DNA of 64,000 bases, from assembly GCA_963576725.1 (NCBI GenBank), contig OY755236.1, positions 70,650,379-70,714,378 of the forward strand, in the 5' to 3' direction. The notes beneath the pieces were generated by a model. The model searched no databases, was not told the origin of the DNA, and saw nothing but the letters and a program-made list of their open reading frames with translations. Positions 26,601 through 34,718 of this stretch are shown here, piece by piece (positions within the stretch are counted from its first letter, which is position 1; each line of letters starts with the position of its first letter). The DNA is from Azorinus chamasolen (Eukaryota > Mollusca > Bivalvia > Cardiida > Solecurtidae). Position numbers and translations under genes: made by a program.

Positions 26601-29600
26601 TTCCAATTAGAGGGTCAGGCTTAACTGACAGGTCTGGCACTAGATTTTGTTGTACAGGAATTTAGACCTAAAAGTTATTTCATTTGCTGTATATTGGCGA
26701 CAACTGAAGTTTATAGTCTAGATGCTGAAGTTTTTATAGAATAAACTCTTTTGTTCTTTATCATTAAGTTTATACTGCAAAGTTAAGAATATTTTTTTGC
26801 AATTAGAAATAGCGAGTGAGTGAGTTGGGTTTTACGGCACTGTGGCACTATAGAAATAGTGAGTGAGTGAGTTGGGTTTTATGGCACTGCGGCACTATAG
26901 GAATAGTGAGCAAGTGAGTTGGGTTTTACGGCACTGCAGGAATAGTGCTGACACTGCTGATATGGGTAATTCAAATGTTTATCCCTTTCAACACAGAATT
27001 TTCAGAATGGAATAGCCCATCAGTGTTTAATTATAGAGTCCACTCAGTATGAAAGGCTTAAACTTACTGGAGGAGCTTAAATGACAAACAGTGCAGATAC
27101 AGATCAGAGGGTTCCTATAGGAACCCTCTGATCTGCTTATGTGTTTGTGTTGATTAATGTCTGTTTCTGTTCACTATGGGCTAATTGAATGCCCCAGAAA
27201 GAGGGTTGGGGATACAGAGAAACCCGGGTCTGATGCCCTACACTTTTTATTAACAGAGCTTCTCTGGTTCTTTTAGATTCTCAGTGTAAAGCACTGATAC
27301 ATTGGACCTTGATTTATACAGTAAAACCCCGCTAATGTGACTACCTAAAAGAGGTATAATTCTGGATGCTAGATGCAGGTGGTAGCTTAATGCAGGACAA
27401 AGGTAATGCAGAAAGCTCCTCTAGGAGATTTCTGCATTGCTTTTGCCCTGCATTAAGCAACTACCAGCTTATAAAGACACCCATGTCCATTCATTAAGTG
27501 GTCGCATTAGAGGGGTTCTACTGTATATCCGAAGGACTACCCTCTGATCTGGATCTACAGTTTGCAAATGACAGCACATGCATGTTCCACATTCAAAGGG
27601 CTGGGTAATGTCAGAACAGTGAAAATAACAATTCTGATGTTCTTTTCGATTCTTGTCTTGAAATGAAGCAACTTACCTTGGTCTTGGCAGAATGACTGGA
27701 GATCAGCATAGGAACCGTTTCCAAAATATTTTGCACTATGAAGTAGTTTAGACAGCACGTCATTGTTCACCACACTGAATATCAAGTCATCTTTCCCATC
27801 ACCATCCACATCCAATAGGACCAGGCCATTCTCAACCGCTGAAATAATTATGTACAGTAAAACCCCTCTAAACCGAACATTAAATTTAGTATAAATATTG
27901 GTCTTGTAGAAAGCTGGAAGCTTAAGGCAGGGCGAAAGTCATGTAGAAAGCTCCTCTAGGAGCTTTCTGCATGACTTTCACCCTGCATTAAGCAGCCACT
28001 TGCCTAAAATGTTTATATAATACCATTTTTTCTAAATCATTCATACAAACAACCCTTTGTTTAGTACCCTTACCATGCCCACTGGGACACAATTCTAAGG
28101 ACCTAAAGCCAAACTAATTGCACTATCTTTGGTCATTTACTTGATAGAGATGCCTCTTGACATCTTTGCAAACATAGTGGAACCAGACCAAACCACTCCT
28201 GTAGGAGCCATCTAATCAGTGTCTGCTATGTTCTGCTTATACTTTTTAGATTCCCTACTGTTTCCCAAGAGAAAAAATTGAGAGTCATATTTTCAATAAA
28301 AGGATTGAAATGATTAAAATTTATATATAATCGTAATAGGCAGAGTCATGCATGATGCATATTAATCAGATAAAAGGTTAATACTTTCATGCAAAAGCAA
28401 AATTATTGTTTTCTTCAGCTTTCATTTTTAAAGGTGAAGTTTATTTTTCTTCCATAAAACAACAACAAATAAGTATAAAACAAGAGTGTTCGGAGGAATA
28501 CATGTGCCACCTGCTCCCAACTGACACAAAAACTGTTAATATGTTGGAGTGCAAAAATCTGAAAAAAGGGGAATAACTCAAAAAGTATTGCATGCAGAGT
28601 GATGGCCTTTAGTTACATCAATGATCCTCAATGAGAGGAAGACAAATGTGAAATTTGAAAGCTCTATAATGATTAGTTTAGAAATGACAGTCAAAAAAAG
28701 AAAGTGTGACGAAAATCTGAACAAAAGGGAATAACTCAAAAAGTATTGCATGCAGAGTGATGGCCCTTAGTTACATCAATGGTCCTCAATGAGAGGAAGA
28801 CAAACGTGAAATTTGAAAACTCTATAATGATTAGTTTAGAAATGACAGCCAAAAAAAAAAGTGTGATGGACAGACGGATGGACTCGGACAGACAGACAGA
28901 AAGATGCACAGACAGACAACGAAAAAGTGATCCCTTAGTGACACACTGCCTCTCCACAGGTGACACAATATGTATACAAACTGTGAGCAAAAGATTTCAT
29001 ACATTGACAGACTCAGACCCATTATTTGTAGTACTAACCCTTTACCTGTTCAATATGCATGTATGGAATACTGACATCATGAATATTTATTAGCTGATTT
29101 CTTATAATCCAAAAATTTCAAGGGAACCTTTTGCTTTGACAAAATCTTTAGAACCAGATTTATATCATGCCATAAGCAAACACAGCAGACATCTCCTACA
29201 GGAGCTACCGGTATCGGTCTACCCTGTTTGCAAAGACTTGAAAAACTGTTTATTCAAAGAAGTTGACTCTAAAAATGGCATATGTGGGAATGGGTTAACT
29301 TGCAGCAAGATTAAAGCATGAATATCTGTTTCAGACTAAATTCATCTGCTTTAACCCTTTACTCCATAAATTTGCCTTTCTATGCCTTTGCAAACAGAGT
29401 AGACCCAGATCATATGGCTCCTATAGGAGCTGTCTGCTCAAGGTCTGCTATGTTTGCTTATGATATTATATAATATATAGATATGAGTCTTCAACTTCTG
29501 CATTGGCCCAAAATTTATATGTCCATGTGCTATTATAACTGATTATAATTGATCTAATTAATATTCATGATGTCATTATTTCTTACATTCATAGAGGAAA

Positions 29601-31778
29601 GGTTTAACCCTTTGAACACTACTTACCAATCTGTGATGACCTTATAAATAGTCTCAGATATCCAGATAAGATATGGTGAAACTTGTATCTTATGCTGATT
29701 CAAGATTTTTGAAACCAAGACAGATTTTTAAAAGAAATACAAAAACTCTAGATATATTATTGGTATTCATTACAATCACCTCCAATTCTATTTTAACCCT
29801 TCGCTTGCTGAATTTTAAAACTCATGTCTCCTTCTTTACCCATGCCCTGTTGTATAATTACATATATCTTCACTGTATACACGTATTTAGCTGTGTAATC
29901 ACTGCTGTGAAGTGCACTAGTTGCACAATCAACTTGTAAATAGTGCAGACCCTGATGAGACAGCTCCTGCACAATCAACTTGTAAATAGTGCAGACCCTG
30001 ATGAGACAGCTCCTGCAGGATCTGTCTCATCTGGGTCTTCACTGTTTACAGGTAGGTATATTGATGTGAATAGCAAGCGAAGGGTTAATAAATACAAATA
30101 CAGTGGGTTTGGCAGAAAAATAGATGATCAAATAAATTCTTACATTTATCCTTGAGAGTGATGTCCCAGTCACAGGTAATGCAGAGTTTTTTTGTATCAA
30201 CATGTTTGCTCCATTTAGACCTCGCCACCAGGGCCACCACAACCACAAGTGTAACAGTCAACAGACACACCACCCCACCAATCTTCCGACACTTAGCCTT
30301 GGCTCTTGCCTTCCGTCGTACTGACTTCAACTTATAGCCTGGGTACAAGTTTAATTCAAGATCACCCGGCTTTCTAAAGATCACTTTCTCATCATCATCA
30401 CTCTCAGAAAGGTCGCTGTCTAACTGATCTAGCTGACGGTACTGGGTTAATCTAGGCTTTGCTTAAAATAAAAAAGAAATTTTACCATGCAAACAGAAGT
30501 TAACTCTTAAGCTGCCATAGGCAAACAGTAAGGAGCAAAAATAATTTGTTCATATATCATTATAAAACCAGAAAATTTTGTCCATACGGCATTGATGCCC
30601 TTCTAGCAATATTGTCTCTAAATCAAGCACTTTTCACAGTACATGTATATTATAGAGTAAATAAAACTTCATTACGGACTAGTTGGTGCAAAATTCTCAT
30701 CTTTATGTACATCTTCACACGAAGGTTGTTCATCTGTGAAGTTTGAAGTAAATCATTCTAGTGGTGTATGAAGAGTTGTACACGCAAGAATTTTCACTAA
30801 GCATGTATGTTATATAGAGGAGTTGGACACACAATATTTGTCAGACAAAGAAACATATGTACAGATGGATATACGGACAAAGGCAAGGCTATATGCCTAA
30901 AACCTTGTGCACTGTGTGTGGTTATGGATATTCTTGATGTCATTCATATCTAACATGAATATTAGGTAAAAGGGTTAACTCTTTGCTTCATGAATATTCA
31001 TGTAAGAAAGAATGATTTAATGAAATCATTTAGATTATTTGTTATAATGGCAAACAAACACAGGCAATTTTGGCCATGACAGAACCTGTAAAACAGTAAC
31101 CAGATCAGGATCTGCTCTGTTTGCTTGTGAAATTATAATAGATCCGACTCCAGTCACTCCACACTTTCTACAAATACCGAGAATCCCTCTGTACATATGC
31201 TACTATGAAAATACAGCTAATAAATATTTGTGATATTAATTAAATTAATAATTTGCAGTTGAGTTGTGTTGTTGATGGACTCAATCTAAGCAACAGATAA
31301 AGATGCATATTCAAATACTTAACTCGTCATTTCTCTGCGAAACCTCTTTGATGTGACAACTCTCCAGAATCATCTAGAAAAGATTATTCCGAAGAGATGT
31401 CACACCACTGGACTGTGGTGAGGCAAAGGAGATATTTTCGAGAATATTTAGATTTAACCGTCATACCCGGTACAGTACATGTATACATTAAATCAATGAT
31501 ATAAACAAACTTGAACCTGCTTTGTTGAGAAAACGTCGATTTGTTTGGTATCAAATAATAATTTCAGGAAATATTGATCTGGAATCAGGCAAACTCACCG
31601 AGGGATAGGGGCGCAAATTCTTTAAATGACAGTGGGTTAAAAATGAAAGTGAAGAATTGTGGCTACTTCTCTTTGGATTGATATAGACTTTAAACACGAA
31701 AAGTGAAATGTAACCATTCTATAGCATTCCAAATTAGATCAGTAAACTATACTCACCATTCCCAAACAATGACGACAT
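1364..31778 (-). CDS. FAM234: FAM234 (ITFG3) family type II membrane protein, 12-exon gene
   Basis: Joining 12 exons gives 1758 coding bases, 585 residues plus stop, close to vertebrate FAM234A/B (about 550-620). All introns are GT-AG and exon phases agree throughout. The N-terminus is acidic and cytosolic (LSESDDDE, residues 25-32). One membrane segment follows at about residues 68-87 after a basic stretch (RRKARAKAKCRK), so a type II protein is predicted. The lumenal part carries Ca-loop-like propeller repeats (DVDGDGKDD in exon 3, DIDGDGRKD in exon 4, DWDGDG in exon 5, DVNKDG in exon 8). It also has family landmarks YVLFGSGGETVPG (exons 6/7) and TPAPGYFDDDD (exon 9). The molecular function of the family is poorly defined. 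The last exon may instead end at a GTATGT donor at 1374 and continue outside the window, but the complete length fits a stop at 1364. A possible AATAAA lies at 1139-1144. I cannot decide between the A and B paralogues. Confidence 0.9.
1633..1700. repeat. Family A MITE hairpin
   Basis: Arms GCAAACAGAGTAGACCC and GTCCTGTTTGC flank the apex CTCTTGTAGGAG. The element's right end GGGTTAA is near 1777. Confidence 0.82.
1816..1890. repeat. Family E palindrome, about 75 bp
   Basis: Near-perfect inverted repeat CGAGGGCTTGGTACAAAACT.../...ACCAAGCCCTCG with centre TTCACAAAGTGAA. A second copy lies at 20611-20697. Confidence 0.92.
1977..2004 (-). CDS. FAM234: FAM234-like exon 11 (28-base micro-exon)
   Basis: Acceptor TTTTTGCAG and donor GTAAGT flank only 28 bases (RPRRHDTSG plus one base). 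It is needed to carry the frame from phase 0 (exon 10) to phase 1 (exon 12). A transcript would confirm it. Confidence 0.7.
2459..2510. repeat. Family A MITE hairpin, shortened
   Basis: Arms GCAAACAGAGTAGACC and CTACTCTGTTTGC remain, but the apex is deleted on one side. Confidence 0.75.
2953..3181. repeat. Family B MITE, full length (TTAA to TTAA)
   Basis: The copy begins TTAACCCATTCCC and ends AATGGGTTAA. Its central palindrome (3006-3076) is TGAAACCATTGTGATACG... with apex GCTCCTATAGGAGC. It shares its last TTAA with the next element, so two MITEs are joined at one target site. Confidence 0.92.
3178..3508. repeat. Family A MITE, full length with doubled hairpin
   Basis: It begins TTAACCCTTTACC and ends AAAGGGTTAA. 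It contains two hairpin units (3224-3290 and 3308-3370), suggesting an internal duplication or a nested copy. Confidence 0.88.
3671..3826 (-). CDS. FAM234: FAM234-like exon 10
   Basis: This 156-base exon is phase 0 at both ends. It encodes SAIISGENGKVLWTTNSVKD and FFLYRHVKSFYTKVDE before donor GTAGGC. Confidence 0.86.
4304..4371. repeat. Family A MITE hairpin
   Basis: Arms GCAAACAGAGTAGACCC and TCTGCTCTATTTGC flank the apex CTCCTACAGAAG. Confidence 0.82.
4764..4966. repeat. Family A MITE, hairpin half-deleted
   Basis: The left end ATTAACCCTTTATTCC and the first hairpin arm are present, but the right arm is missing. The right flank ends GAGTTAAG. Confidence 0.75.
5213..5280. repeat. Family A MITE hairpin
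   Basis: Arms GCAAACAGAGCAGACC and CTACTCTGTTTGC flank the apex GCTCCTATGGGAGC. The left end is ATAACCCTTTCC near 5060. Confidence 0.85.
6081..6177 (-). CDS. FAM234: FAM234-like exon 9
   Basis: This 97-base exon goes from phase 2 to phase 0. It encodes STPAPGYFDDDDILDFMVHW and NTGTWDGHYNGSV. The acidic DDDD cluster and following hydrophobic strand match the conserved late region of the family. The preceding intron is about 9.1 kb and contains the 4.38-kb TIR element. Confidence 0.87.
6393..6455. repeat. Family A MITE hairpin, degenerate
   Basis: The left arm GCAAACAGAGCAGACCC is intact. The apex CTCCTGTAAGAG is present and the right arm has lost its end (CTACTCTGTG). Confidence 0.65.
6806..6911. 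repeat. Poly-C run joined to poly-A and TAAA microsatellite
   Basis: Runs of 9-18 C are followed by 10 A and then an AATAAATAAATAAA stretch. Read on the minus strand this is TTTA-rich DNA running into a G-run, the same arrangement as at 34.63 and 56.94 kb. Confidence 0.9.
9124..9171. repeat. Family A MITE hairpin inside the 4.38-kb element
   Basis: Arm GCAAATGGAGTAGACCC, apex CTCCTTTAGGAG, right arm shortened. The right flank ends GAAAGGGTTAA near 9306. Confidence 0.75.
10512..10579. repeat. Family A MITE hairpin inside the 4.38-kb element
   Basis: Arms GCAAACTGAGTAAACCC and TCTGCCCTGTTTGC flank an apex region CGGCTCCTAATAGAGCCG. Confidence 0.82.
13011..13080. repeat. Family B MITE hairpin
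   Basis: Perfect-looking palindrome TGAAACCATTGTGATACATA... with apex GCTCCTACAGGAGC. The element's left end is TTAATCCATTCCC near 12908. Confidence 0.88.
13348..13605. mobile_element. ACAAGA-type short interspersed element
   Basis: It starts ACAAGATGTGTTTCTGAAAC with a short hairpin and ends GGGGACATAAAAATG, with GGACGGACGGATGG-like repeats just before. A diverged relative continues to about 13990 (GCATAAAAAA). Confidence 0.55.
14192..14300. repeat. Family I repeat (copy 1)
   Basis: Contains AGAGACAATTCTAAAGAGTG then CACAACATAGAGTTTGG, shared with 39852-39975 and 57753-57870. Confidence 0.75.
14630..14678. repeat. Family B MITE hairpin, apex deleted
   Basis: Arms TTGAAACTATTGTGAT and ATCACAATGGTATCAA remain around a short AT-rich centre. 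The right end GAATGGGTTAA lies near 14780. Confidence 0.72.
14928..15177 (-). repeat. Family D MITE, full length 250 bp (TTAA to TTAA)
   Basis: It starts TTAACCCTTCGCTTGCT and ends CAAGACAAGGGTTAA. The palindrome GATGAGACAGCTCCTGCAGG lies at about 14984-15018. It is inserted about 100 bases downstream of FAM234 exon 8 in the sense of transcription. Confidence 0.93.
15275..15439 (-). CDS. FAM234: FAM234-like exon 8
   Basis: This 165-base exon goes from phase 2 to phase 2. It encodes GVMVPPVVVDVNKDGTMDIV and YDGAVIMYDGKTMKPTW, a propeller blade with a DxNxDG loop. The acceptor is TTATTTCAG and the donor GTTTGA. Confidence 0.88.
15886..16150. mobile_element. ACAAGAG-type short element, fragment
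   Basis: It starts AAACAAGAGCTGCGTGCGGC and carries GGGCCATAACTCC, phrases shared by other ACAAGA elements here. The 3' end is unclear. Confidence 0.45.
16674..16925. repeat. TTAA-type MITE with a distinct stem (family J)
   Basis: It starts TTAACCCTTTACCC and ends GTAAAGGGTTAA like family A. The palindrome at 16722-16794 (CTTAAAGCAGGTTGAAAG... apex GCGCCTTAAGGCGC) is unrelated to the family A stem. Confidence 0.88.
17590..18517. mobile_element. About 0.93-kb element with AGGGCTATTC inverted ends and poly-G
   Basis: The left end AGGGCTATTCAATCTCC and the right end (reverse complement AGGGCTATTCCAGG) are inverted. Internally a GGTGGGGGGTA-plus-AATTTTAATTCT phrase is repeated several times near each end, and a run of about 28 G begins at 17611. 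No coding frame was recognised. Confidence 0.65.
19286..19421 (-). CDS. FAM234: FAM234-like exon 7
   Basis: This 136-base exon goes from phase 1 to phase 2. It encodes GDFMGISLADFCRYTLGENF and LLEKDTNGVFVIL. The frame is fixed by both neighbours; other frames in the same stretch are open by chance. The donor is GTAATT. Confidence 0.83.
19524..19730. repeat. Family C MITE, near full length
   Basis: The ends are TACAGTAAACCCCC and GGAGTTTTACC. The central palindrome (about 19591-19668) reads GCTTAATGCAGGGTGAAAGT with apex AAGCTCCTCTAGGAGCTT. Confidence 0.88.
20125..20191. repeat. Family A MITE hairpin
   Basis: Arms GCTAACATAGTAGACC and CTACTCTATTTGC flank the apex CTCCTTCAGGAG. It lies about 65-130 bases downstream of FAM234 exon 6. 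Confidence 0.8.
20255..20435 (-). CDS. FAM234: FAM234-like exon 6
   Basis: This 181-base exon goes from phase 0 to phase 1. It encodes RLVILSGASGKPMGDKYLEM and YVLFGSGGETVP. The donor is GTTTGA, weaker than the others and the same as that of exon 8. Confidence 0.86.
20498..20565. repeat. Family A MITE hairpin
   Basis: Apex CTCCTGCAGGAG within AGATGG.../...CGTCTGATC arms; right arm GTCTGTTCTGTTTGC. It lies just upstream of exon 6. Confidence 0.78.
20611..20697. repeat. Family E palindrome, about 87 bp
   Basis: Perfect inverted repeat ATAATTCGAGGGCTTGGTGC with centre TTCACTTTGTGAA. It is the second copy of the 1816-1890 palindrome. Confidence 0.93.
21963..22108 (-). CDS. FAM234: FAM234-like exon 5
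   Basis: This 146-base exon goes from phase 1 to phase 0. It encodes GERFWMTENDQY, PDWDGDGVPEVLVANGGDP and ends KKSPE before GTAAAG. The DWDGDG-(x)n-GGDP arrangement is a FAM234 landmark. Confidence 0.87.
22378..22442. repeat. Family A MITE hairpin
   Basis: Apex CTCCTATGAGAA; right arm GTCTGCTCAGTTTGC. Confidence 0.7.
22698..22795. repeat. About 98-bp imperfect inverted repeat
   Basis: Arms GAGTCTGAGATCATT and AATGATCTCAGACTC enclose a second inverted pair (TGATTGGTCAG and TGACTAATCAG). A half copy with the right arm lies at 20858-20905. Confidence 0.8.
23042..23108. repeat. Family A' MITE hairpin
   Basis: Stem AAACAGTGAAGACCCAGATG with apex GGGCTTCTAGAGGAGCCC. This subfamily differs from A in the arms (ATGAGAGGG instead of ATCAGACGG). 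Confidence 0.82.
23422..23613 (-). CDS. FAM234: FAM234-like exon 4
   Basis: This 192-base exon goes from phase 1 to phase 1. It encodes GIVYAVRGHDGKVLWTMRI and AFDIDGDGRKDCIGSGRMG, typical of a propeller blade pair. The donor is GTGAGT. The acceptor lies about 9 bases from a tandem-core transposon, which supplies most of the upstream intron sequence. Confidence 0.88.
23622..25279. mobile_element. Tandem-core bivalve element, about 9 units of about 165 bp
   Basis: The left end is AAACAAGAGGGCCAGAATGG (short hairpin) plus GCTCACC. The core has about nine repeats, each with CCTGGGGCGGGGCCAATTTT, AACTTTTGTAGAGGACC and AAATATGAAAGCTGAGA. The right end has GACGACGGACGACGG, the hairpin GAGCACAAAGTGCTC and GGTGAGCTAAAAAAG. 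The layout resembles pearl/Helentron-like bivalve elements (my inference). Open frames across it are by-products of the repeat. It sits in intron 3 beside exon 4 of the FAM234-like gene. Confidence 0.85.
25376..25407. repeat. Family B MITE, hairpin reduced to its base
   Basis: Only GTGAAACCATTGTGAT and ATCACAATGGTTTC remain, joined by A/T. The rest of the element continues to GGTAAAGGGTTAA near 25512. Confidence 0.85.
25969..26032. repeat. Family A MITE hairpin
   Basis: Arms AACAGAGCAGACCC and GTCTACTTTGTTTG flank the apex GCTCCTATAGGAGC. The flanking element runs from about 25829 (TTAACCCTTTCCC) to about 26074. Confidence 0.84.
26811..26946. repeat. Mollusc-type SINE head, about 3 tandem copies
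   Basis: The phrase GAGTGAGTGAGTTGGGTTTT followed by ACGGCACTG is repeated about every 60 bases. This head is familiar from molluscan SINEs (recalled, not checked). Confidence 0.65.
27083..27148. repeat. Family A' MITE hairpin
   Basis: Palindrome GATCAGAGGGTTCCTATAGG with an AACAGTGCAG left arm. Confidence 0.8.
27318..27524. repeat. Family C MITE, full length
   Basis: Inverted ends ACAGTAAAACCCCGC and GAGGGGTTCTACTGT. The central palindrome GCTTAATGCAGGACAAAG has apex AAGCTCCTCTAGGAGATT. Confidence 0.88.
27677..27838 (-). CDS. FAM234: FAM234-like exon 3
   Basis: This 162-base exon goes from phase 1 to phase 1. It encodes the first propeller-type loop, LLDVDGDGKDDLIFSVVNND, then a segment ending FCQDQ. 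Acceptor TTATTTCAG and donor GTAAGT are both strong. Confidence 0.87.
27852..28020. repeat. Family C MITE, right end truncated
   Basis: Left end TACAGTAAAACCCC. Apex AAGCTCCTCTAGGAGCTT, right arm to GCAGCCACTTGCC. It starts only about 13 bases upstream of FAM234 exon 3. Confidence 0.86.
28168..28237. repeat. Family A MITE hairpin, diverged
   Basis: Arm GCAAACATAGTGGAACC, apex CTCCTGTAGGAG, right arm TGTCTGCTATGTTCTGC. Confidence 0.68.
28478..28970. mobile_element. ACAAGAG-type element with two about 158-bp core units
   Basis: It starts AAACAAGAGTGTTCGGAGG. GGAATAACTCAAAAAGTATT recurs about 158 bases later, and the copy ends with GACAGACAGACA-type sequence. The architecture parallels the 23.6-kb element with different sequence. 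Confidence 0.65.
29351..29607. repeat. Family A MITE, full length 257 bp (TTAA to TTAA)
   Basis: It starts TTAACCCTTTACTCCATAAA. The hairpin is at 29390-29456 with apex GCTCCTATAGGAGC, then ATTCATGATGTCATT and the end GGAAAGGTTTAA. Confidence 0.9.
29793..30088 (+). repeat. Family D MITE with a 46-bp internal duplication
   Basis: It starts TTAACCCTTCGCTTGCT and ends AGCGAAGGGTTAA. A 46-base segment beginning GCACAATCAACTTG is repeated (29923 and 29969), so the hairpin's left arm is present twice. Without it the copy would be 250 bp, exactly as at 14928. Confidence 0.93.
30144..30461 (-). CDS. FAM234: FAM234-like exon 2, cytosolic tail and membrane anchor
   Basis: Acceptor TTTTAAG and donor GTAAGA bound 318 bases covering residues 8-113. 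It holds the acidic patch, the basic stop-transfer-like run and a hydrophobic stretch GGVVCLLTVTLVVVVALVA (one transmembrane helix), followed by the start of the lumenal domain. A TTAA-ended MITE (29793-30088) lies 55 bases beyond the donor. Confidence 0.85.
31757..31778 (-). CDS. FAM234: FAM234-like exon 1 (start codon)
   Basis: This exon encodes MSSLFGN plus one base, then donor G|GTGAGTAT. The start was chosen because it is the only ATG just upstream that supplies the single base needed by exon 2, whose acceptor requires phase 1. A short first coding exon is plausible for this family. The bases further upstream were not resolved into a promoter. Confidence 0.75.
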
Positions 31779-32881
31779 GGTTGTTTTAAGTATTTAGCAC
31801 TTCTACGCCGGGAAAGTTGTCAACTTCCTTAATTTGTTTATACAAGGGGAGTCCACTCTCAAATGTCAAAGGGAAATAACCGACTATTATTCACCACAGA
31901 ATTTCAGCTCATGAACTATGTCTAAAATAAGTTATTTCAAAATGTCCCTAAATTGACGTTTTGTAACACCTGCAGCCGAAAAAATAGAATATACGAAATT
32001 TCAGCTTTGTCTCAAAACGCCCCAAACTTTATTTTTCGACTCCAAGTGTTACAAAACGTCAATTTAGGGAATTTCAACTTATTTTAGACATATTTCATGA
32101 GCCGAATCCCTGTGTTTTTCACTAATGAATTGAGAAGATAGGCCTATTTGATTTTACATTTATGCCTATATAACTTACTTACGGATAACTTACGGGTTTT
32201 CCTTCGAAAAGTTTCGACCCCTCGTAGCCACGTTTCTTTACTTAACGTGGAGTGCGTTGTGCTGTGTTAGGCCTACTATCGCTTCACTATCAAATTTTCA
32301 GGTTACTCTTAAACTCATTTAGGTCAATCACTGCTTTCTACACAGTCTACAGTCAGGCTATTCCATGGGTTCACCACTCTTTGCAAAAAGGATTTTTGGC
32401 GAATATACAATCTGTGCAGTGGGTATTCGCTAGCTTATGGCTAGCGGCTATAGCCTATGACCTCTGGTCGATGTTTGACGGTTTTCAGTAAATATGTTTT
32501 TGTCCAGTTTGTCAATAGGCCTTAAATTAGGATTTTCAAATTTTGTTTTTGCACCATCTCATTTCTTCCCCGTCGATATCTGATATCGACAGTCCGAGAA
32601 TTCGAAGCATATCCTTGTAGGCAGGGGTTGTACCTAGCGATACGCACAAGTTTACACACGTGCGTGGCATCAAACATTATTATTGCCAAAATGGAACACA
32701 AATCGAAGGCTAAGGGGAGGTAGACTTAGAAACGTCTTGTTTTGTCATGTACGCTTAAACTCATTCCCTAATACATGTACTGACTTCTTTTGACGCTTCT
32801 GTAAAAGTCCCTTTTTGAAACCATTGTGATAAATAGCTAGCATAGGAGCACACGATCCAGGGCCGTACCCAGAATTTTTTG

Positions 32882-32905
32882 GCTGGGGGGGGGGGGGGGG
32901 GGGGG
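32882..32905. repeat. Poly-G run
   Basis: An essentially uninterrupted G-run of about 20 bases after GGCT, close to the left half of a family B hairpin (about 32815-32840). Confidence 0.85.
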
Positions 32906-33159
32906 CCGAGTTGGGGAGGGTACGGGAGGGGTGTCCCCTCCCGGTAGCCGAATTTTTTTGGTATGCCGCATTGAATGGTGCAATTTCCTGCTATCTGGAT
33001 CACTCTATCAATATATAATTTTATGTTATAATATAGGAAATCGGCCCCTTTTACACCTGGGTTTCAGTGCATAGGCTGAATACATGATGAATGATCACCA
33101 ATGTTTCAATGTATGGACTTCGTACAAATCACCCTAACACAAAAGTTGTGATCAAGGCT

Positions 33160-33365
33160 TTTGCCATTGACAGACAGACAGACGGGCATGTGATCATGCC
33201 TTTTTTCCATTGACAGACGTGATCTTGGTTAAAGTTGTTTGCCATTGACAGACAGACATGTGGTCATGACTACAGATTTTTGCCATTGACAGACAGACAG
33301 ACAGACATATGATTAAGGTTTTGCCTTTGACAAACAGACAGACATTTGATAATGATTAAAAAAAT
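33160..33365. repeat. Degenerate GACAGACA tandem region
   Basis: Several units of TTGCCATTGACAGACAGACA alternating with TGTGATCATG-like spacers. Confidence 0.75.
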
Positions 33366-33897
33366 TGCTATGAACAGACTCGGCATTATTCATCTCAGAA
33401 CTAACATCTGCTTATGTCTTTATTTAAGGACATGCATGTTGATCTACCAAGATTGGCAAGAACACAATTAAAAGTAATAAAGGAAACAGTTTTTTTGAAA
33501 ATCATCTCCATTTATTTATTAAAATATGAAACATAAGTATATCAGTTGTCTATATAAATATATTTACTTTTAAAAGAAAATGACCATTCTTTTATTCATT
33601 GATCACAATGAAAATCCTTTTAAATTTTCAAAATTAATTGATTGTATACAATATGGCTAAAAACTATTATTTTCAAGATTGGGTTAAGGAAGAAAAAAAG
33701 ATTTTCTGTAAGTATAAATAACTGAAATACATATACATAGATTATTTTGTTTTTTCTGAACATCACCAAATTATATAAAACAGCAAAATATCCAAGTAAA
33801 TATACACTCAACTAACCATAGCATCACACTAGTTCTTTCTTCTAAATGTGAAAACAACCCTGATCAAAACTACAAACATAAAATGTAACAGTTTAAC

Positions 33898-34180
33898 AAG
33901 AGGATCATGATGGCCGTTAATTGCTCACCTGGTTATAACAGATTTATGTATACATGTACAATGAAAAATATATTCCATTTTATCTTATTTTACAATAACA
34001 GTTTTAGGGATTTTTTATTTGGCTATATTCCCAATGGCAAAAGGTGTGTTTTTCACCTATTTTTAGGACAATTTCAAATCTCAAGTTACAAAAATAAATC
34101 CAAGAAAAACGTTAACAAACCTCGGTCTGGGGACGAATCATTCATACTTTTTTTATCATTCGGTTATTCTTTCATTACTA
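33898..34180. mobile_element. ACAAGAGGATCATGATGGCC-type element, 5' fragment
   Basis: It begins ACAAGAGGATCATGATGGCC then ATTGCTCACCTGG, the same kind of head as the 23.6-kb tandem-core element, but without the core repeats. Confidence 0.55.
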
Positions 34181-34624
34181 GTTGATCAATATATCGTACA
34201 CTCACCTTCTATCGAACCTCACCTGTTTATCGAACCTTCAATTTTTTTGTGTTTTTACGCATGTACAAGTGTATACTACGTCATAAAATCATCTATTATC
34301 ACAATGGTTTCAAAACTACTCAATTCTAAAAAAAATTCCCGGGGGAGCAAGCACCCCCACTCCACCAAACCCTATAGCCACTGTGCGATATGAGTCTCTT
34401 ACACATTCTAGGAAAACTAGTTTCATGTTCTATCGCAACTGTGAAGGTAAGGTCCTGTCAGTTAATATCTTTATAATTGAAAACTACATTGTATCATAAT
34501 ATGCGAATAAGATGGGTCTGTGACGACTGACGAGATGCATACGTTCATTCAGAGATACTTATTATACCTATAGTGCTTTGGAAACAATTCCGTGACAATG
34601 ATTTTTGTTTTGATGTTTTTAATT

Positions 34625-34718
34625 TTTTTTTAATTATTATTATTATTATTATTTATTTATTTATTTTTATTTTTTTTATTTTTTTATTATTTTTTTTTTT
34701 TTTTGGGGGGGGGGGGGG
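34625..34718. repeat. TTA/TTTA microsatellite, poly-T, then poly-G
   Basis: (TTA)n and (TTTA)n run into a T-run and then about 14 G. Same order as at 56.94 kb and, inverted, at 6.81 kb. Confidence 0.9.

Noticed and set aside
26811..27260. tRNA-like gene near the SINE head and AACCCGGGTCTGATGCCC
   Set aside because: No cloverleaf could be folded by eye; the phrases fit a SINE fragment better than a functional tRNA.
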